From: Candidatus Poribacteria bacterium
GTDB lineage: Bacteria > Poribacteria > WGA-4E > WGA-3G
DNA length: 34,519 bases
Reading direction: 5' to 3'
Assembly: GCA_022824265.1 (NCBI GenBank)
Contig: JAJEAG010000089.1
Location: 1 to 34,519 of the forward strand
Part shown: piece by piece, positions 24,421-33,508 of the stretch
Layout: every line of letters begins with the position of its first letter
Numbering within the stretch: the first letter of the stretch is position 1
Notes under the pieces: model-generated
What the model saw: only the letters and a program-made list of their open reading frames with translations
The model's database searches: none
Told to the model about the DNA's origin: nothing
Program-made: the position numbers and the translations under genes

Positions 24421-25962
24421 TTACTGTCTATTCTGGTTTTGTCTGGCTTGTCTTACTTTGAAGGCATCCTCACCATACTTTCCATCTCCAATCTTTGCTG
24501 CTTGCCCACCACCAGTGACACCAAATCTTGATCCGTCTAAACGTGGTATTACATACTGCTCAAACCATTCCCCCATTTGTCTTCGCATATCGCTAATCAG
24601 GGCTCTATGTGTCTTGTCATCTACCAGATTCTTCCGCTCGCGTGGATCATTCACAATATCATAGAGTTCATGCGGTCCGTAAGGATAACGGTGGACATAT
24701 TTCCACTCTTGCGTGCGGATCATGCGGACAGGACCGTACTCATCAAAAACTACAATCCTATCTTGGGCATCGTTTGTATCACCGGAAAGTGCGGAGACAA
24801 AACTTCTACCGGGAGACATGTCGTCGTTGGGATCAGGTAAACCGAGATAGTCAAGTAATGTCGGCATGAAATCATATTGACTCACCATCGCCTCGCTTTC
24901 ACGTCCCTCTGGTATCTTACCGGGTTGACTCACGATAAAAGGCACTTTGACGGAATTTTCATACATATTAAGTGGGAATGTTCCATTGCCTTTATGCCAA
25001 AATCCGTTATGTCCACATGAGTATCCGTTATCACTACTGAAAACGATAAGTGTATTCTCACGAATACCTAACTCGGTAAGTCGTTCTAAAATACGTCCGA
25101 CGTTGAGATCAAGTGCTGTTATTGCAGCGAAATAACCTTTTAAGGACTCACGATTGCCCATGTGAGGTAATGTGCCTCGTCCAGCCCACGGATGCAATGC
25201 CTCCTGTGGACATGTCTTGAAAGGACAATCATCATAAGAATCCACAATGTCTTGCGGGTGTCCATTAAACGGGGTATGGGGTGCGTTATAGTTGACGCTG
25301 AGATAGAACGGACCCTCTTTATTCTCGGATATAAAATTTAAAGCGTCATCGGTAATTACATCAGTGAGATAACCCGGTTGTCTTTCTACTTTTCCGTCTC
25401 TAATCATGTTTGCATTGTTGTATCTGCTCCCACCTAATGGCAAAGCAAACCAATGACTAAAGCCGTGTTGTGGTGTTAGACTATCACCGAGATGCCACTT
25501 TCCACTCAAACCTACCGTATAATCATTTTCAGCAAGTACATCGGTATAGCAGGTCAAACCTTCAAGATAACGTTCGGCATTTGGTGGCATGCTTCCGTCA
25601 CGGCAAAAATCATGCACTCCGTGTGCTGATGGGATACGTCCGGTCATTAAACTTGCACGTGCTGGTGAACATACAGGAGTTGTGCAGAAAAAATTGGGAA
25701 AACGTGTGCCTTCTGAAGCGAGTTGGTCTATAAAAGGTGTACGCACCTCATCGTTACCACAACAACCTGCTGCCCAAGGTCCTTGGTCGTCAGTCAGAAT
25801 AAAAATGACATTTGGTTGGTTTTGCATTTGATTTCCTCCTTTTTGTTCTGCACCAAGTAAGACCGTTGGCGCGACAGCCGCAGCGACAGTCCCTGTGCCT
25901 ACGTTCTTTAAGAACTTTCTGCGCGACATATTCGTGCTATTGTTTCTCTCCTGATTTGACAT
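24421..25962 (-). CDS. Sulfatase with Tat signal (tandem copy 1)
   Basis: A 513-residue type I sulfatase, probably exported. Residues 1-40 form a Tat-type signal with SRRKFLK (13-19) and a hydrophobic, alanine-rich stretch to LLGAEQ. The formylglycine motif CSPAR begins at Cys98, and VIFILTDDQGPWAAGC supplies the metal-binding aspartates. The substrate is unknown; such enzymes remove sulfate from polysaccharides or small sulfate esters. The start has AGAGGTGAG just upstream. The gene at 26047-27450 is very similar from residue 49 onward, showing tandem duplication. Confidence 0.9.
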   Translation of the reverse strand: MSNQERNNSTNMSRRKFLKNVGTGTVAAAVAPTVLLGAEQKGGNQMQNQPNVIFILTDDQGPWAAGCCGNDEVRTPFIDQLASEGTRFPNFFCTTPVCSPARASLMTGRIPSAHGVHDFCRDGSMPPNAERYLEGLTCYTDVLAENDYTVGLSGKWHLGDSLTPQHGFSHWFALPLGGSRYNNANMIRDGKVERQPGYLTDVITDDALNFISENKEGPFYLSVNYNAPHTPFNGHPQDIVDSYDDCPFKTCPQEALHPWAGRGTLPHMGNRESLKGYFAAITALDLNVGRILERLTELGIRENTLIVFSSDNGYSCGHNGFWHKGNGTFPLNMYENSVKVPFIVSQPGKIPEGRESEAMVSQYDFMPTLLDYLGLPDPNDDMSPGRSFVSALSGDTNDAQDRIVVFDEYGPVRMIRTQEWKYVHRYPYGPHELYDIVNDPRERKNLVDDKTHRALISDMRRQMGEWFEQYVIPRLDGSRFGVTGGGQAAKIGDGKYGEDAFKVRQARQNQNRQ

Positions 25963-26046
25963 GTCTCACCTCTAATCAGTATCACAAAATTAACACTACA
26001 TGCGCGTGTTATACTCACCGCAGTTAATTTGGATGAAAAGATGTGT

Positions 26047-27450
26047 CTAAACATTCCGCCTTGGTGGCGCGTATCTTGGATGGAAAGAATCTTCTCCGTA
26101 ATTACCTGCTCCAAGTTTTGCTGCTTGTCCACCACCTGTGACCGAACATCTTGCACCGTCTAATTCAGGATCCACATATCTTTCAAACCACGCACCCATC
26201 TGTTGGCGCATTTCCGATATGAGTGCGTTATGTTCGTTCTCATCAACAAGGTTCTTGCGTTCACCCGGATCGTTTGCTAAGTCGTATAGTTCATGTGGAC
26301 CGTAAGGATAGCGGTGAACATATTTCCACTCTTGCGTCCGGATCATACGGACAGGTCCGTATTCATCAAAAACGACGATTTCGTCTTGTGCATCGTTTGT
26401 TTCTCCAGTAAGTGCGGAAACAAAACTCTTCCCAGGAGACATATCATCGTTAGCATCAGGTAAACCGAGATAATCGAGCAGTGTCGGCATGAAATCGTAT
26501 TGACTTACCATTGCTTCACTAACTTGTCCCTCTGGTATCCTACCGGGTTGACTAATAACAAAAGGCACCTTGACAGAGTTATCATACATATTCAGTGGAA
26601 AAGTTCCGTTGCCTTTATGCCAAAATCCGTGATGTCCACATGAGTAACCATTATCACTACTAAAGACAACAAGTGTGTTCTCACGGATACCTAACTCCGA
26701 AAGTCGATCTAATATTCGTCCAACATTCAAATCAAGTGCTGTAATCGCAGCGTAATAACCTTTCAACGACTCACGATTACCCATGTGTGCGGCTGCACCT
26801 TGTACTGCCCACGGATGCAATGGTTCTTGTGGACATGTCTTGAACGGACAATCATCATAAGAATCTACGATGTCTTGTGGATGTCCATTGAACGGTGTAT
26901 GCGGAGCGTTATAGTTGACGCTAAGGTAAAATGGACCTTCGCTATTAGCGGAAATAAAATCTAACGCATCATCTGTAATTATGTCTGTGAGGTAGCCGGG
27001 TTGCATCTCCACCTGTCCATCGCGAATCATATTCGCGTCATTATATTTGCTGCCACCTGTAGGCAAAGCGAACCAGTGACTGAAACCATGTTGTGGTGTT
27101 AGACTATCACCGAGATGCCATTTACCGCTCAAACCGACGGTATAATTATTTTCGGCAAGTACATCGCTATAGCAGGTCAATCCTTCAAGATATCTTGCGG
27201 GGTCAGGTGGCATGTTTCCATCACGAATCCAGTCGTGTACCCCGTGTGCTGATGGAATACGTCCTGTCATCAGGCTGGCACGTGCCGGTGAACACACAGG
27301 ACTCGTGCAGAAAAAATTAGGGAAGCGGGTACCTTCGGCGGCGAGTTGATCTATGAAAGGTGTGCGGAGTTCGTCGTTACCACTACAACCCATTGCCCAA
27401 GGTCCTTGGTCGTCTGTTAATACAAAAATGACATTCGGTCTGTTTTCCAT
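26047..27450 (-). CDS. Sulfatase without signal peptide (tandem copy 2)
   Basis: A 467-residue type I sulfatase that begins directly at the catalytic domain, MENRPNVIFVLTDDQGPWAMGC, with CSPAR at Cys53. Most positions agree with its neighbour at 24421-25962, including the substrate-side region AHGVHDWIRDGN against AHGVHDFCRDGS. GGAG lies 8 bases before ATG 27450, and no upstream extension would supply a signal peptide. It should therefore be cytoplasmic unless exported by an unrecognised route. Gene order and similarity indicate duplication followed by gain or loss of the signal. Confidence 0.9.
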   Translation of the reverse strand: MENRPNVIFVLTDDQGPWAMGCSGNDELRTPFIDQLAAEGTRFPNFFCTSPVCSPARASLMTGRIPSAHGVHDWIRDGNMPPDPARYLEGLTCYSDVLAENNYTVGLSGKWHLGDSLTPQHGFSHWFALPTGGSKYNDANMIRDGQVEMQPGYLTDIITDDALDFISANSEGPFYLSVNYNAPHTPFNGHPQDIVDSYDDCPFKTCPQEPLHPWAVQGAAAHMGNRESLKGYYAAITALDLNVGRILDRLSELGIRENTLVVFSSDNGYSCGHHGFWHKGNGTFPLNMYDNSVKVPFVISQPGRIPEGQVSEAMVSQYDFMPTLLDYLGLPDANDDMSPGKSFVSALTGETNDAQDEIVVFDEYGPVRMIRTQEWKYVHRYPYGPHELYDLANDPGERKNLVDENEHNALISEMRQQMGAWFERYVDPELDGARCSVTGGGQAAKLGAGNYGEDSFHPRYAPPRRNV

Positions 27451-27514
27451 ATTGTGTTCTCCATTTTAGTGTTAGTAAATTAGTTGCAGTAGTACATCCT
27501 TTTTAATTAATGGA

Positions 27515-28312
27515 CTATAATTCTCTCAATATTGCTTCTACATCTTCATAAGGAATTTGATCTAATTTTGCAGATTTGTATAGTTTGTCAGATAGATTAT
27601 TAGAAAATCCAGGATACTTGGCAGGTTTACTGCCTACAATCCAAGTTTTACCTCCAACACCTGAATATAATTCACTAATTTTTTTCATAAGCGGATTGCT
27701 ATTATTAATAAGTCCTTTGTCCTGTACTTCCAGAATATCTGTAAGAATTGAAGAGACTTTAGTAGTAATATTGGGGTTCCCTAAACCTTCTAAATCAATT
27801 TGGTCTGCATTCATACATAATTTTATTATACATAACTGACGAAAACTTAGTTCATCAAGAATATTTAAAAAACGTCGATATGTATCTAAATCAAAATCAG
27901 AATCGAAATGTACATTTTCAGTTAAATTCGCTATAAATTTGATTTTGGGTTCTTCTGTTGTATCTATCACTGTTTGCAGAGTAGATTCAACAACTTCGTC
28001 AGCTTTGGAGCGATTTGTAGGCGTTTCATCAAAGAACCCATCCGTTCGTAATTTTTCATCGTTTTCCAATCTTTGTGCTATACCTTCAGCTGCTTGAATT
28101 CCCCATTGAAATAATCTGACAGTTTGTCTTTTACTTATAAGTGGTGTGATGAATCTGTCTAAACCCAACTGACCAAGCACACCAATAGCTCCTGTTGTTA
28201 TCCCAGCCATATCACCAATAGCAGCACTAACTGCTATCCCTGAACCCAACGCAATTAGTTGATAATAGGGAAATCCTTTTATTTCCTTTTCTTTTTGTTT
28301 AAGAAGATCCAT
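27515..28312 (-). CDS. Hypothetical protein with a hydrophobic N-terminus, next to a nuclease-methyltransferase
   Basis: A 265-residue protein. Residues about 16-54 are hydrophobic and glycine/alanine-rich (YYQLIALGSGIAVSAAIGDMAG..), long enough for one or two membrane helices. The rest is helical and charged, with FLNILDELSFRQLCIIKLCM near the middle. I do not recognise a family with confidence; abortive-infection-type proteins can have a similar build, but that is only a guess. GGAGATAGTGAA precedes ATG 28312. It lies 74 bases downstream of the methyltransferase gene, on the same strand, and is likely co-transcribed. Confidence 0.5.
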   Translation of the reverse strand: MDLLKQKEKEIKGFPYYQLIALGSGIAVSAAIGDMAGITTGAIGVLGQLGLDRFITPLISKRQTVRLFQWGIQAAEGIAQRLENDEKLRTDGFFDETPTNRSKADEVVESTLQTVIDTTEEPKIKFIANLTENVHFDSDFDLDTYRRFLNILDELSFRQLCIIKLCMNADQIDLEGLGNPNITTKVSSILTDILEVQDKGLINNSNPLMKKISELYSGVGGKTWIVGSKPAKYPGFSNNLSDKLYKSAKLDQIPYEDVEAILREL

Positions 28313-28386
28313 TTCACTATCTCCTTGATTACAAATTTACGCTCTGCTGAAGTACTGTATGACGATTAAAGATTGATACTAATAAC

Positions 28387-31344
28387 CTAATCAACATACC
28401 AACTCGGAAAAGCAATTCCTTTCTTCTTAAGCTTTTCCAACTCCGCCTCAAGATCACATTTAGACTTTTTGCCACCGTGGATACTCGGTTCAGCGCAAAG
28501 CATATCACGGAGTGTCTGCATTGACTCCAGTACGCTATTACTTGTAATTCCAAGCACCTCAGTAAGTAAACAGCGGTCTAACTCTTTGCGGACAGGGTCG
28601 TGATTGCACTCATTTACAGGCAGCATCCGCTTATACTTCAACCGTTCAAAAATAGCCTCAGCGTTTGCTAACGCCTCATCAGATAATTTACGGACATCCA
28701 GTGTCGGCAGAGTATTTAATGTTGTAAGCCTCAATTTCCCACGTCCAGCAGTTTGTTTTCCACTATGCATCCAATGACAAAACAATCCTAAGGTTGAATT
28801 ACACCATAATGTCCAGGGTATTTCATATCGTGGACTTTCAAAGGCTACATTCGTTATTAGAGTTGGACCTATAGCAGGTTGCTCAGTAAAAAGAACTATA
28901 TTTGAACAGGCAGTAAATCTTGGTACCATGTTATAGTGGGTTCTGCTGTTTCGATCTACCCGCTTCTGTACCGCAATTTCAGCTGCCGGAAGGGGTTTCG
29001 CACGTGAATCTGGAAGCACTAACATTGACCTTTGGACTTTACTTTCAGCATTCCACAAACAAGAATAACCGTCATCGTTGGGTTGAAAACCATTTTCTTT
29101 ACGAAACACACCTCTAACCTCAGCGAATCCCAAAGTGGCAATATCCCTAACTTGGCAAATAGGAATTTTAACATTCTTTTCTTGTATTCCTTGCATTGGT
29201 AGTTCCAACCTACCTTTTTTTAATCGTTGAGCAGATTGGAGGAGTGCCATTGACTTGACGCGTGTTGCAATCCAACCTTCACCGTGAGGTAATGGACAAT
29301 CAAGCGTGTACCCGAGTATTTTATCTCCTACTTTAATCGAATCACCACCACTGGGCGCATCTTCTAATTGGTATGTCCCATTATTGCGAAGGATCTGGTT
29401 TGTAATCTCAAAAGCCTCAAGTAAACTTTGTGGACATTGGTTTAGACAGACAAACTTGCCACGACCAGAGTTTTCACCTTTTCCTTTGGTCGCTACGATT
29501 ATGCACTCCGCCATGTCTGTATCGGCAGAGAAAGCACAGTCAGGACCTTTTGCTTCTGCAATCGTTATCACAACTATATCACGGTATTCTGTTGCCCACA
29601 TGTCCCGTACCTTTTGTGAGGTAGGAGATGCAATTACTGTAGCAGGTAAAATAAAACCCATTGTTCCGTTATTCTTAAGCAATCTATCTGCCAGTTCTAT
29701 AAAATACGAACTAAGTCCTGCTTGTCCATCAGCAACTTTTGTTTTTTTCTTTTTTAGTGCTTTTTGCATTGCCTTGGTATATTCTTTTGGTCTATCACTA
29801 CCTTGAAACGGAGATTTAGCTCCATCTATGCCTGCGGGATCTGCCCCCGGTTTTGTAAACGGAGGATTCTGAATTACAATGTCAAATTCTCCGTATGGAA
29901 AAGCCTGTTGTAGTTCAACTATTCTGTTTTCTTTACCGCCTATTTGTTCACTGTTCGGATTAATTAACTTCAATTCATCAAGTAATTCAAGTGAACCAAC
30001 AGCGTAATCACCATTATCTAATTTACCATAGGGTGCTGTAATAATACATGTTACATCAAGTTTCATATCAGTATATCTGCTTGCAAGTGCAGCAGCCGTA
30101 AGGTGTGTAGCATTCGGCATTACATCTGATCCTGCAAGGTTTTTCTCTAACATCTGTTGGTGGATTTCTCTGCCGTTTTCACCTGATTGCTCATATAAAG
30201 ACAATATACGCTGATAGACACCGTTGAGCAATGCGCCTGTTCCACATGCCAAGTCGACTACTTTTGGGAGTTTGCCTTTCGGTAATTCTGGCATTACAAG
30301 CGTAGAAAGCAGCACCGCGCTTTCGGGTAAGGTGTAGTTTGCTTTGACGTATTTTCTGTCGGTAATGAGTTTTTGGAACACTATACCTGCAAGTTCATGT
30401 ATCTGTGCGATACCTGTATCAACAAGGTTTTTGGCAGCCTCACACAGAAGTCTTAAAATGTGTTTGACCTGTCTGTCATCGGTAGCGAGTGCCTCAACAA
30501 GACCTCGAGCATCCTCAAAGATCGGACGGTAGTTAACCTTAAGAATTGTGTTCCAATCCTCTATAACATCAACATAATCAATTGTCGGTAGGAGTTGGCG
30601 AAGTGAACGGACAGATTCCATTTCAGTTTTACCAGCGAGAGAACTCTGGAAAACAAAAGCATCAGTGATAATCAGTGTTGCCATGCGGAGCGTTTGGATA
30701 TTAGGTTTTTCTTCTATGTCCCCATCTTCTTTAGAAAAGACCTCTTGGTGCAGAATTTCCTCAATTCTCTTACCAATAGCAGGATGTTCAACAATTGCAT
30801 CTTCAAGTAGATAAGCTGCTTTGTTGACGCTTTTCTCCATCTCTTCTGCTGCATCTTCAAGATGAGAGTTGGGCATTGCACCGACGCGGAGTGCATTTGC
30901 AATGTCTGCTACTGTACCTGTTGTCCATCCATTTTCTGGGAAATGTCCGACGGTGTCACCTACAGTATTGACAAGTTTATACTGTAGGTCATCTGCATCG
31001 CGTAATTGTGGATTGATATCCGAGCCTGGGATCGTCTTAAAACGGTCAGGATATAAGATAGCTAAGACGTTATTTAGTTTTTTTCCTACTACATGGTATT
31101 CAGCTTCAAGTTCAAGAACAAGTCTATCTTCTGCTTGTGTAACGAGATTTTTCGCATTAGTTGCAGTCGCGAATTTCGCTTCAATTCCGACTGGTTCTCT
31201 ACCGCGTTCAATTACAATAGCGTCAAGTTCGTTGCTGCCTTCAATAAAAGCGTTAACTTCCGTTTCAAGCTCCCATCCGTGACGCATGTGTCTTAGAATA
31301 TTTACAAGTTCGTTTGTAATTGTGGTTTCACGTCTGTATGGCAT
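28387..31344 (-). CDS. Type IIG-like restriction nuclease fused to an N6-adenine DNA methyltransferase
   Basis: A 985-residue protein with three parts. The N-terminus (about 35-75) has the nuclease pattern Asp41...Glu55-x-Lys57 (ELDAIVIERGREPVGIEAKF) of PD-(D/E)XK enzymes. The middle is an N6-adenine methyltransferase, with the SAM motif DLACGTG (364-370), Asp407 in GSDVMP as the acidic motif II, and the catalytic NPPF (493-496). The C-terminal 400 residues probably include the target-recognition part. A separate specificity gene is not present. Its start overlaps the ATPase gene (31302-32555) by 43 bases. The ribosome site is weak and A-rich, so it may rely on coupling. Its own methylation could protect the host, as in type IIG systems. 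Confidence 0.85.
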   Translation of the reverse strand: MPYRRETTITNELVNILRHMRHGWELETEVNAFIEGSNELDAIVIERGREPVGIEAKFATATNAKNLVTQAEDRLVLELEAEYHVVGKKLNNVLAILYPDRFKTIPGSDINPQLRDADDLQYKLVNTVGDTVGHFPENGWTTGTVADIANALRVGAMPNSHLEDAAEEMEKSVNKAAYLLEDAIVEHPAIGKRIEEILHQEVFSKEDGDIEEKPNIQTLRMATLIITDAFVFQSSLAGKTEMESVRSLRQLLPTIDYVDVIEDWNTILKVNYRPIFEDARGLVEALATDDRQVKHILRLLCEAAKNLVDTGIAQIHELAGIVFQKLITDRKYVKANYTLPESAVLLSTLVMPELPKGKLPKVVDLACGTGALLNGVYQRILSLYEQSGENGREIHQQMLEKNLAGSDVMPNATHLTAAALASRYTDMKLDVTCIITAPYGKLDNGDYAVGSLELLDELKLINPNSEQIGGKENRIVELQQAFPYGEFDIVIQNPPFTKPGADPAGIDGAKSPFQGSDRPKEYTKAMQKALKKKKTKVADGQAGLSSYFIELADRLLKNNGTMGFILPATVIASPTSQKVRDMWATEYRDIVVITIAEAKGPDCAFSADTDMAECIIVATKGKGENSGRGKFVCLNQCPQSLLEAFEITNQILRNNGTYQLEDAPSGGDSIKVGDKILGYTLDCPLPHGEGWIATRVKSMALLQSAQRLKKGRLELPMQGIQEKNVKIPICQVRDIATLGFAEVRGVFRKENGFQPNDDGYSCLWNAESKVQRSMLVLPDSRAKPLPAAEIAVQKRVDRNSRTHYNMVPRFTACSNIVLFTEQPAIGPTLITNVAFESPRYEIPWTLWCNSTLGLFCHWMHSGKQTAGRGKLRLTTLNTLPTLDVRKLSDEALANAEAIFERLKYKRMLPVNECNHDPVRKELDRCLLTEVLGITSNSVLESMQTLRDMLCAEPSIHGGKKSKCDLEAELEKLKKKGIAFPSWYVD

Positions 31345-32555
31345 AATTTTTTCTTTTTCTTCATTTCAGCAGAATTCATTTTGTTTGAATCAAAAAGATT
31401 AAGCTGTGCGAAATTAGGTTGTAATTGATCTCTGCGTAAAAGATCGCCAACTGTAAACAGTTTATCGTTTACCACTGATCTGCTTGCATCATCCGCGGGT
31501 GCAATCACCGTATTTCCAGCATGTGTTTCGGAAACGAGAATTGAGTCTACATCCAGACTCTTCCCATCAAGCAAATCTGGACTGTGGGTAGTGATGATAA
31601 CCTGTGTGTTGTATGCAGTATTCCGAAATTCATCAAACAATGATCCCACTATTGCGGAATGAATAGCGATTTCTGGTTCTTCAATTCCCACAAGTGACAC
31701 TTGCTTCTTTGTATCGTGAATTCCCTGAGACAGTGCTACAAGAATCCCCAATAAGCGGAGTGTACCATCAGACATATTGCTTGCGAGAAATCGCCAAGGG
31801 TATTTATCACCTGCAACATCCTGTCTGAACGCTAATGTCTCCTTACTACCAAACTTTTCAACTTCTACACCACGAACGCCAGGTACGATGATTGAGAGGT
31901 ATTCCTCAATGTCTTGCTTCACATTGGGTGACAGTTGGGCAAAGACACTCGTAAGGTTACTTCCGTCCCGACTAAGCATATCTCCAATATCAGGTGTTTG
32001 CAGGTCTCGGATTTTTTCGGGATTGAGATTATAAAATCCCATCCGTGAAAATGCATCATAGACAGGACGAAACTCAGACAAACCCGCAGCATTTACCAAA
32101 TAGAGACGATCCGTTACTGCAGGTGGTGCGACCTTAACACTTGTACGTGTTACAGTTCCGTTTTCAACCTGGAAGTATATGTCAGGATGTAGTTTACACT
32201 GTTCTTTTTGGACCTCGTAACCTCCTGAGGAAAGTGTACGGATGCGGAACGTGTAATACCCTATGATGCCATTGGACAAAGAAAAGTCAAACGAAATACT
32301 AAAATGGTTTGGGTGTCCTCGTGAACGACGGCGGACATCATTGATCCCACCACGATCTCTTATTGCATGGTCAAGTGACGTATTCAACGCATCAGAAACA
32401 AACCGTAACGCATCAAGGAAATTACTCTTCCCCGAACCATTGCGACCCACAAGAAACGTCAGAGGCTGCAACTGCACATCGCATGCTGCAATACTCTTAT
32501 AATTCTTGAGGATAACTCTTTTGATAAACGTTGAATCTTGCATTTCAGTATCCAT
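31302..32555 (-). CDS. AAA/ABC-type ATPase of the SMC/RecF-like defence class
   Basis: A 417-residue ATPase: Walker A GRNGSGKS (37-44), the ABC signature SDGTLR (262-267), Walker B LVGIEEPE (288-295) and His324 in ITTHSPDLLD. The order and spacing match AAA_15/AAA_21-type ATPases, found in antiphage systems with nuclease partners such as OLD, Gabija and PARIS. No coiled-coil arm of length is visible. The C-terminus runs into a lysine-rich tail (EMKKKKKLCHTD). Its end overlaps the nuclease-methyltransferase gene, so the two are very likely translated together. PhyH ends 6 bases upstream, so all may share a transcript. Confidence 0.85.
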   Translation of the reverse strand: MDTEMQDSTFIKRVILKNYKSIAACDVQLQPLTFLVGRNGSGKSNFLDALRFVSDALNTSLDHAIRDRGGINDVRRRSRGHPNHFSISFDFSLSNGIIGYYTFRIRTLSSGGYEVQKEQCKLHPDIYFQVENGTVTRTSVKVAPPAVTDRLYLVNAAGLSEFRPVYDAFSRMGFYNLNPEKIRDLQTPDIGDMLSRDGSNLTSVFAQLSPNVKQDIEEYLSIIVPGVRGVEVEKFGSKETLAFRQDVAGDKYPWRFLASNMSDGTLRLLGILVALSQGIHDTKKQVSLVGIEEPEIAIHSAIVGSLFDEFRNTAYNTQVIITTHSPDLLDGKSLDVDSILVSETHAGNTVIAPADDASRSVVNDKLFTVGDLLRRDQLQPNFAQLNLFDSNKMNSAEMKKKKKLCHTDVKPQLQTNL

Positions 32556-32561
32556 ACTTTG

Positions 32562-33413
32562 CTATGCCACAGGAAATCCATCTCCCACAAGTGGTTCACC
32601 ATCTTCTACTTCAATAGTCGGAACAAGGACGTGTCCCGGTGATTGAGCATTGTTATAGCGTACGCCTTGCGCCATAAAGATCATGACAAACGCTCGACGT
32701 TGGTGATCCGTAACATTAGGGGGAGTCCCATGCCAGTTTAGACAGTGATGAAACATACACTCCCCTGCTTTAAGTTCCACTGGTATACCGTGACTGATGT
32801 CTAAACTTCGTCTTTCTGCCCATGGATTCGGAGGTGGCTCACGTCCTTCTTCTTGAGCCTTTGCTGTTTCTGCATCAAATGCTGCTTTTGCCTCAACAGA
32901 AAAACGTTCATCTTTGTGGCTTTTCGGCATGACGTGCATGCAACCACTGTCTACCGTAGCATCATCTAAGGCAAGCCAACAGCTTACAATGTTCGGAGGA
33001 CTGAGGGGCCAAAAAAAGAAATCGTGATGAAAACCGAAGTGTCCGTTATCCTGTGGTGGCTTGGAAATAACTTGATCATGCCAGAGACGTACTTCGGGAG
33101 TTTCCAATAACGCGCGGGCTGTTCCTGCAATTAATGGGTTGTGGATTGCTGCCTCATAACTGGATTCACGTTTCCACATATTAACGAATTGGTGGATTGC
33201 ACGCGGGTGATCTCTACCCCTATGGAGTCGCTGTCCTTGACGGTCATGTCCATACTTAAATTCCGGTGATGAATCGTCTCCCTCGTTGAGTTCCAATTCA
33301 ATGATGCTATCCAATCCATCGCGCATGGTTTCAACGCCATCACTGTCTAATACTTTACCGTATTTTAGGTATCCATTCTCCTGAAAAAAGTCAACTTGCT
33401 GCTGTGTTATCAT
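32562..33413 (-). CDS. Phytanoyl-CoA dioxygenase (PhyH) family protein
   Basis: A 283-residue Fe(II)/2-oxoglutarate oxygenase. His129 and Asp131 (FGFHHDFFFW) and His228 (LNWHGTPPN) form the iron triad, and Arg239/Arg240 (HQRRAF) would hold 2-oxoglutarate. It shares only fold-level similarity with the PhyH gene at 8954, so it is not a recent duplicate. ATG 33413 is preferred over 33443 because AAGGAGAGACACA precedes it. The SDR gene upstream (33509-34267) lies 95 bases away and may form one oxidation pathway with it. Confidence 0.8.
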   Translation of the reverse strand: MITQQQVDFFQENGYLKYGKVLDSDGVETMRDGLDSIIELELNEGDDSSPEFKYGHDRQGQRLHRGRDHPRAIHQFVNMWKRESSYEAAIHNPLIAGTARALLETPEVRLWHDQVISKPPQDNGHFGFHHDFFFWPLSPPNIVSCWLALDDATVDSGCMHVMPKSHKDERFSVEAKAAFDAETAKAQEEGREPPPNPWAERRSLDISHGIPVELKAGECMFHHCLNWHGTPPNVTDHQRRAFVMIFMAQGVRYNNAQSPGHVLVPTIEVEDGEPLVGDGFPVA

Positions 33414-33508
33414 TGTGTCTCTCCTTGTGAATATGATATTCAATGACTTTATATGTATGCCAACATATAATCAATTCTATCCAATAAAAATTTTAGAATA
33501 TGGATGTC

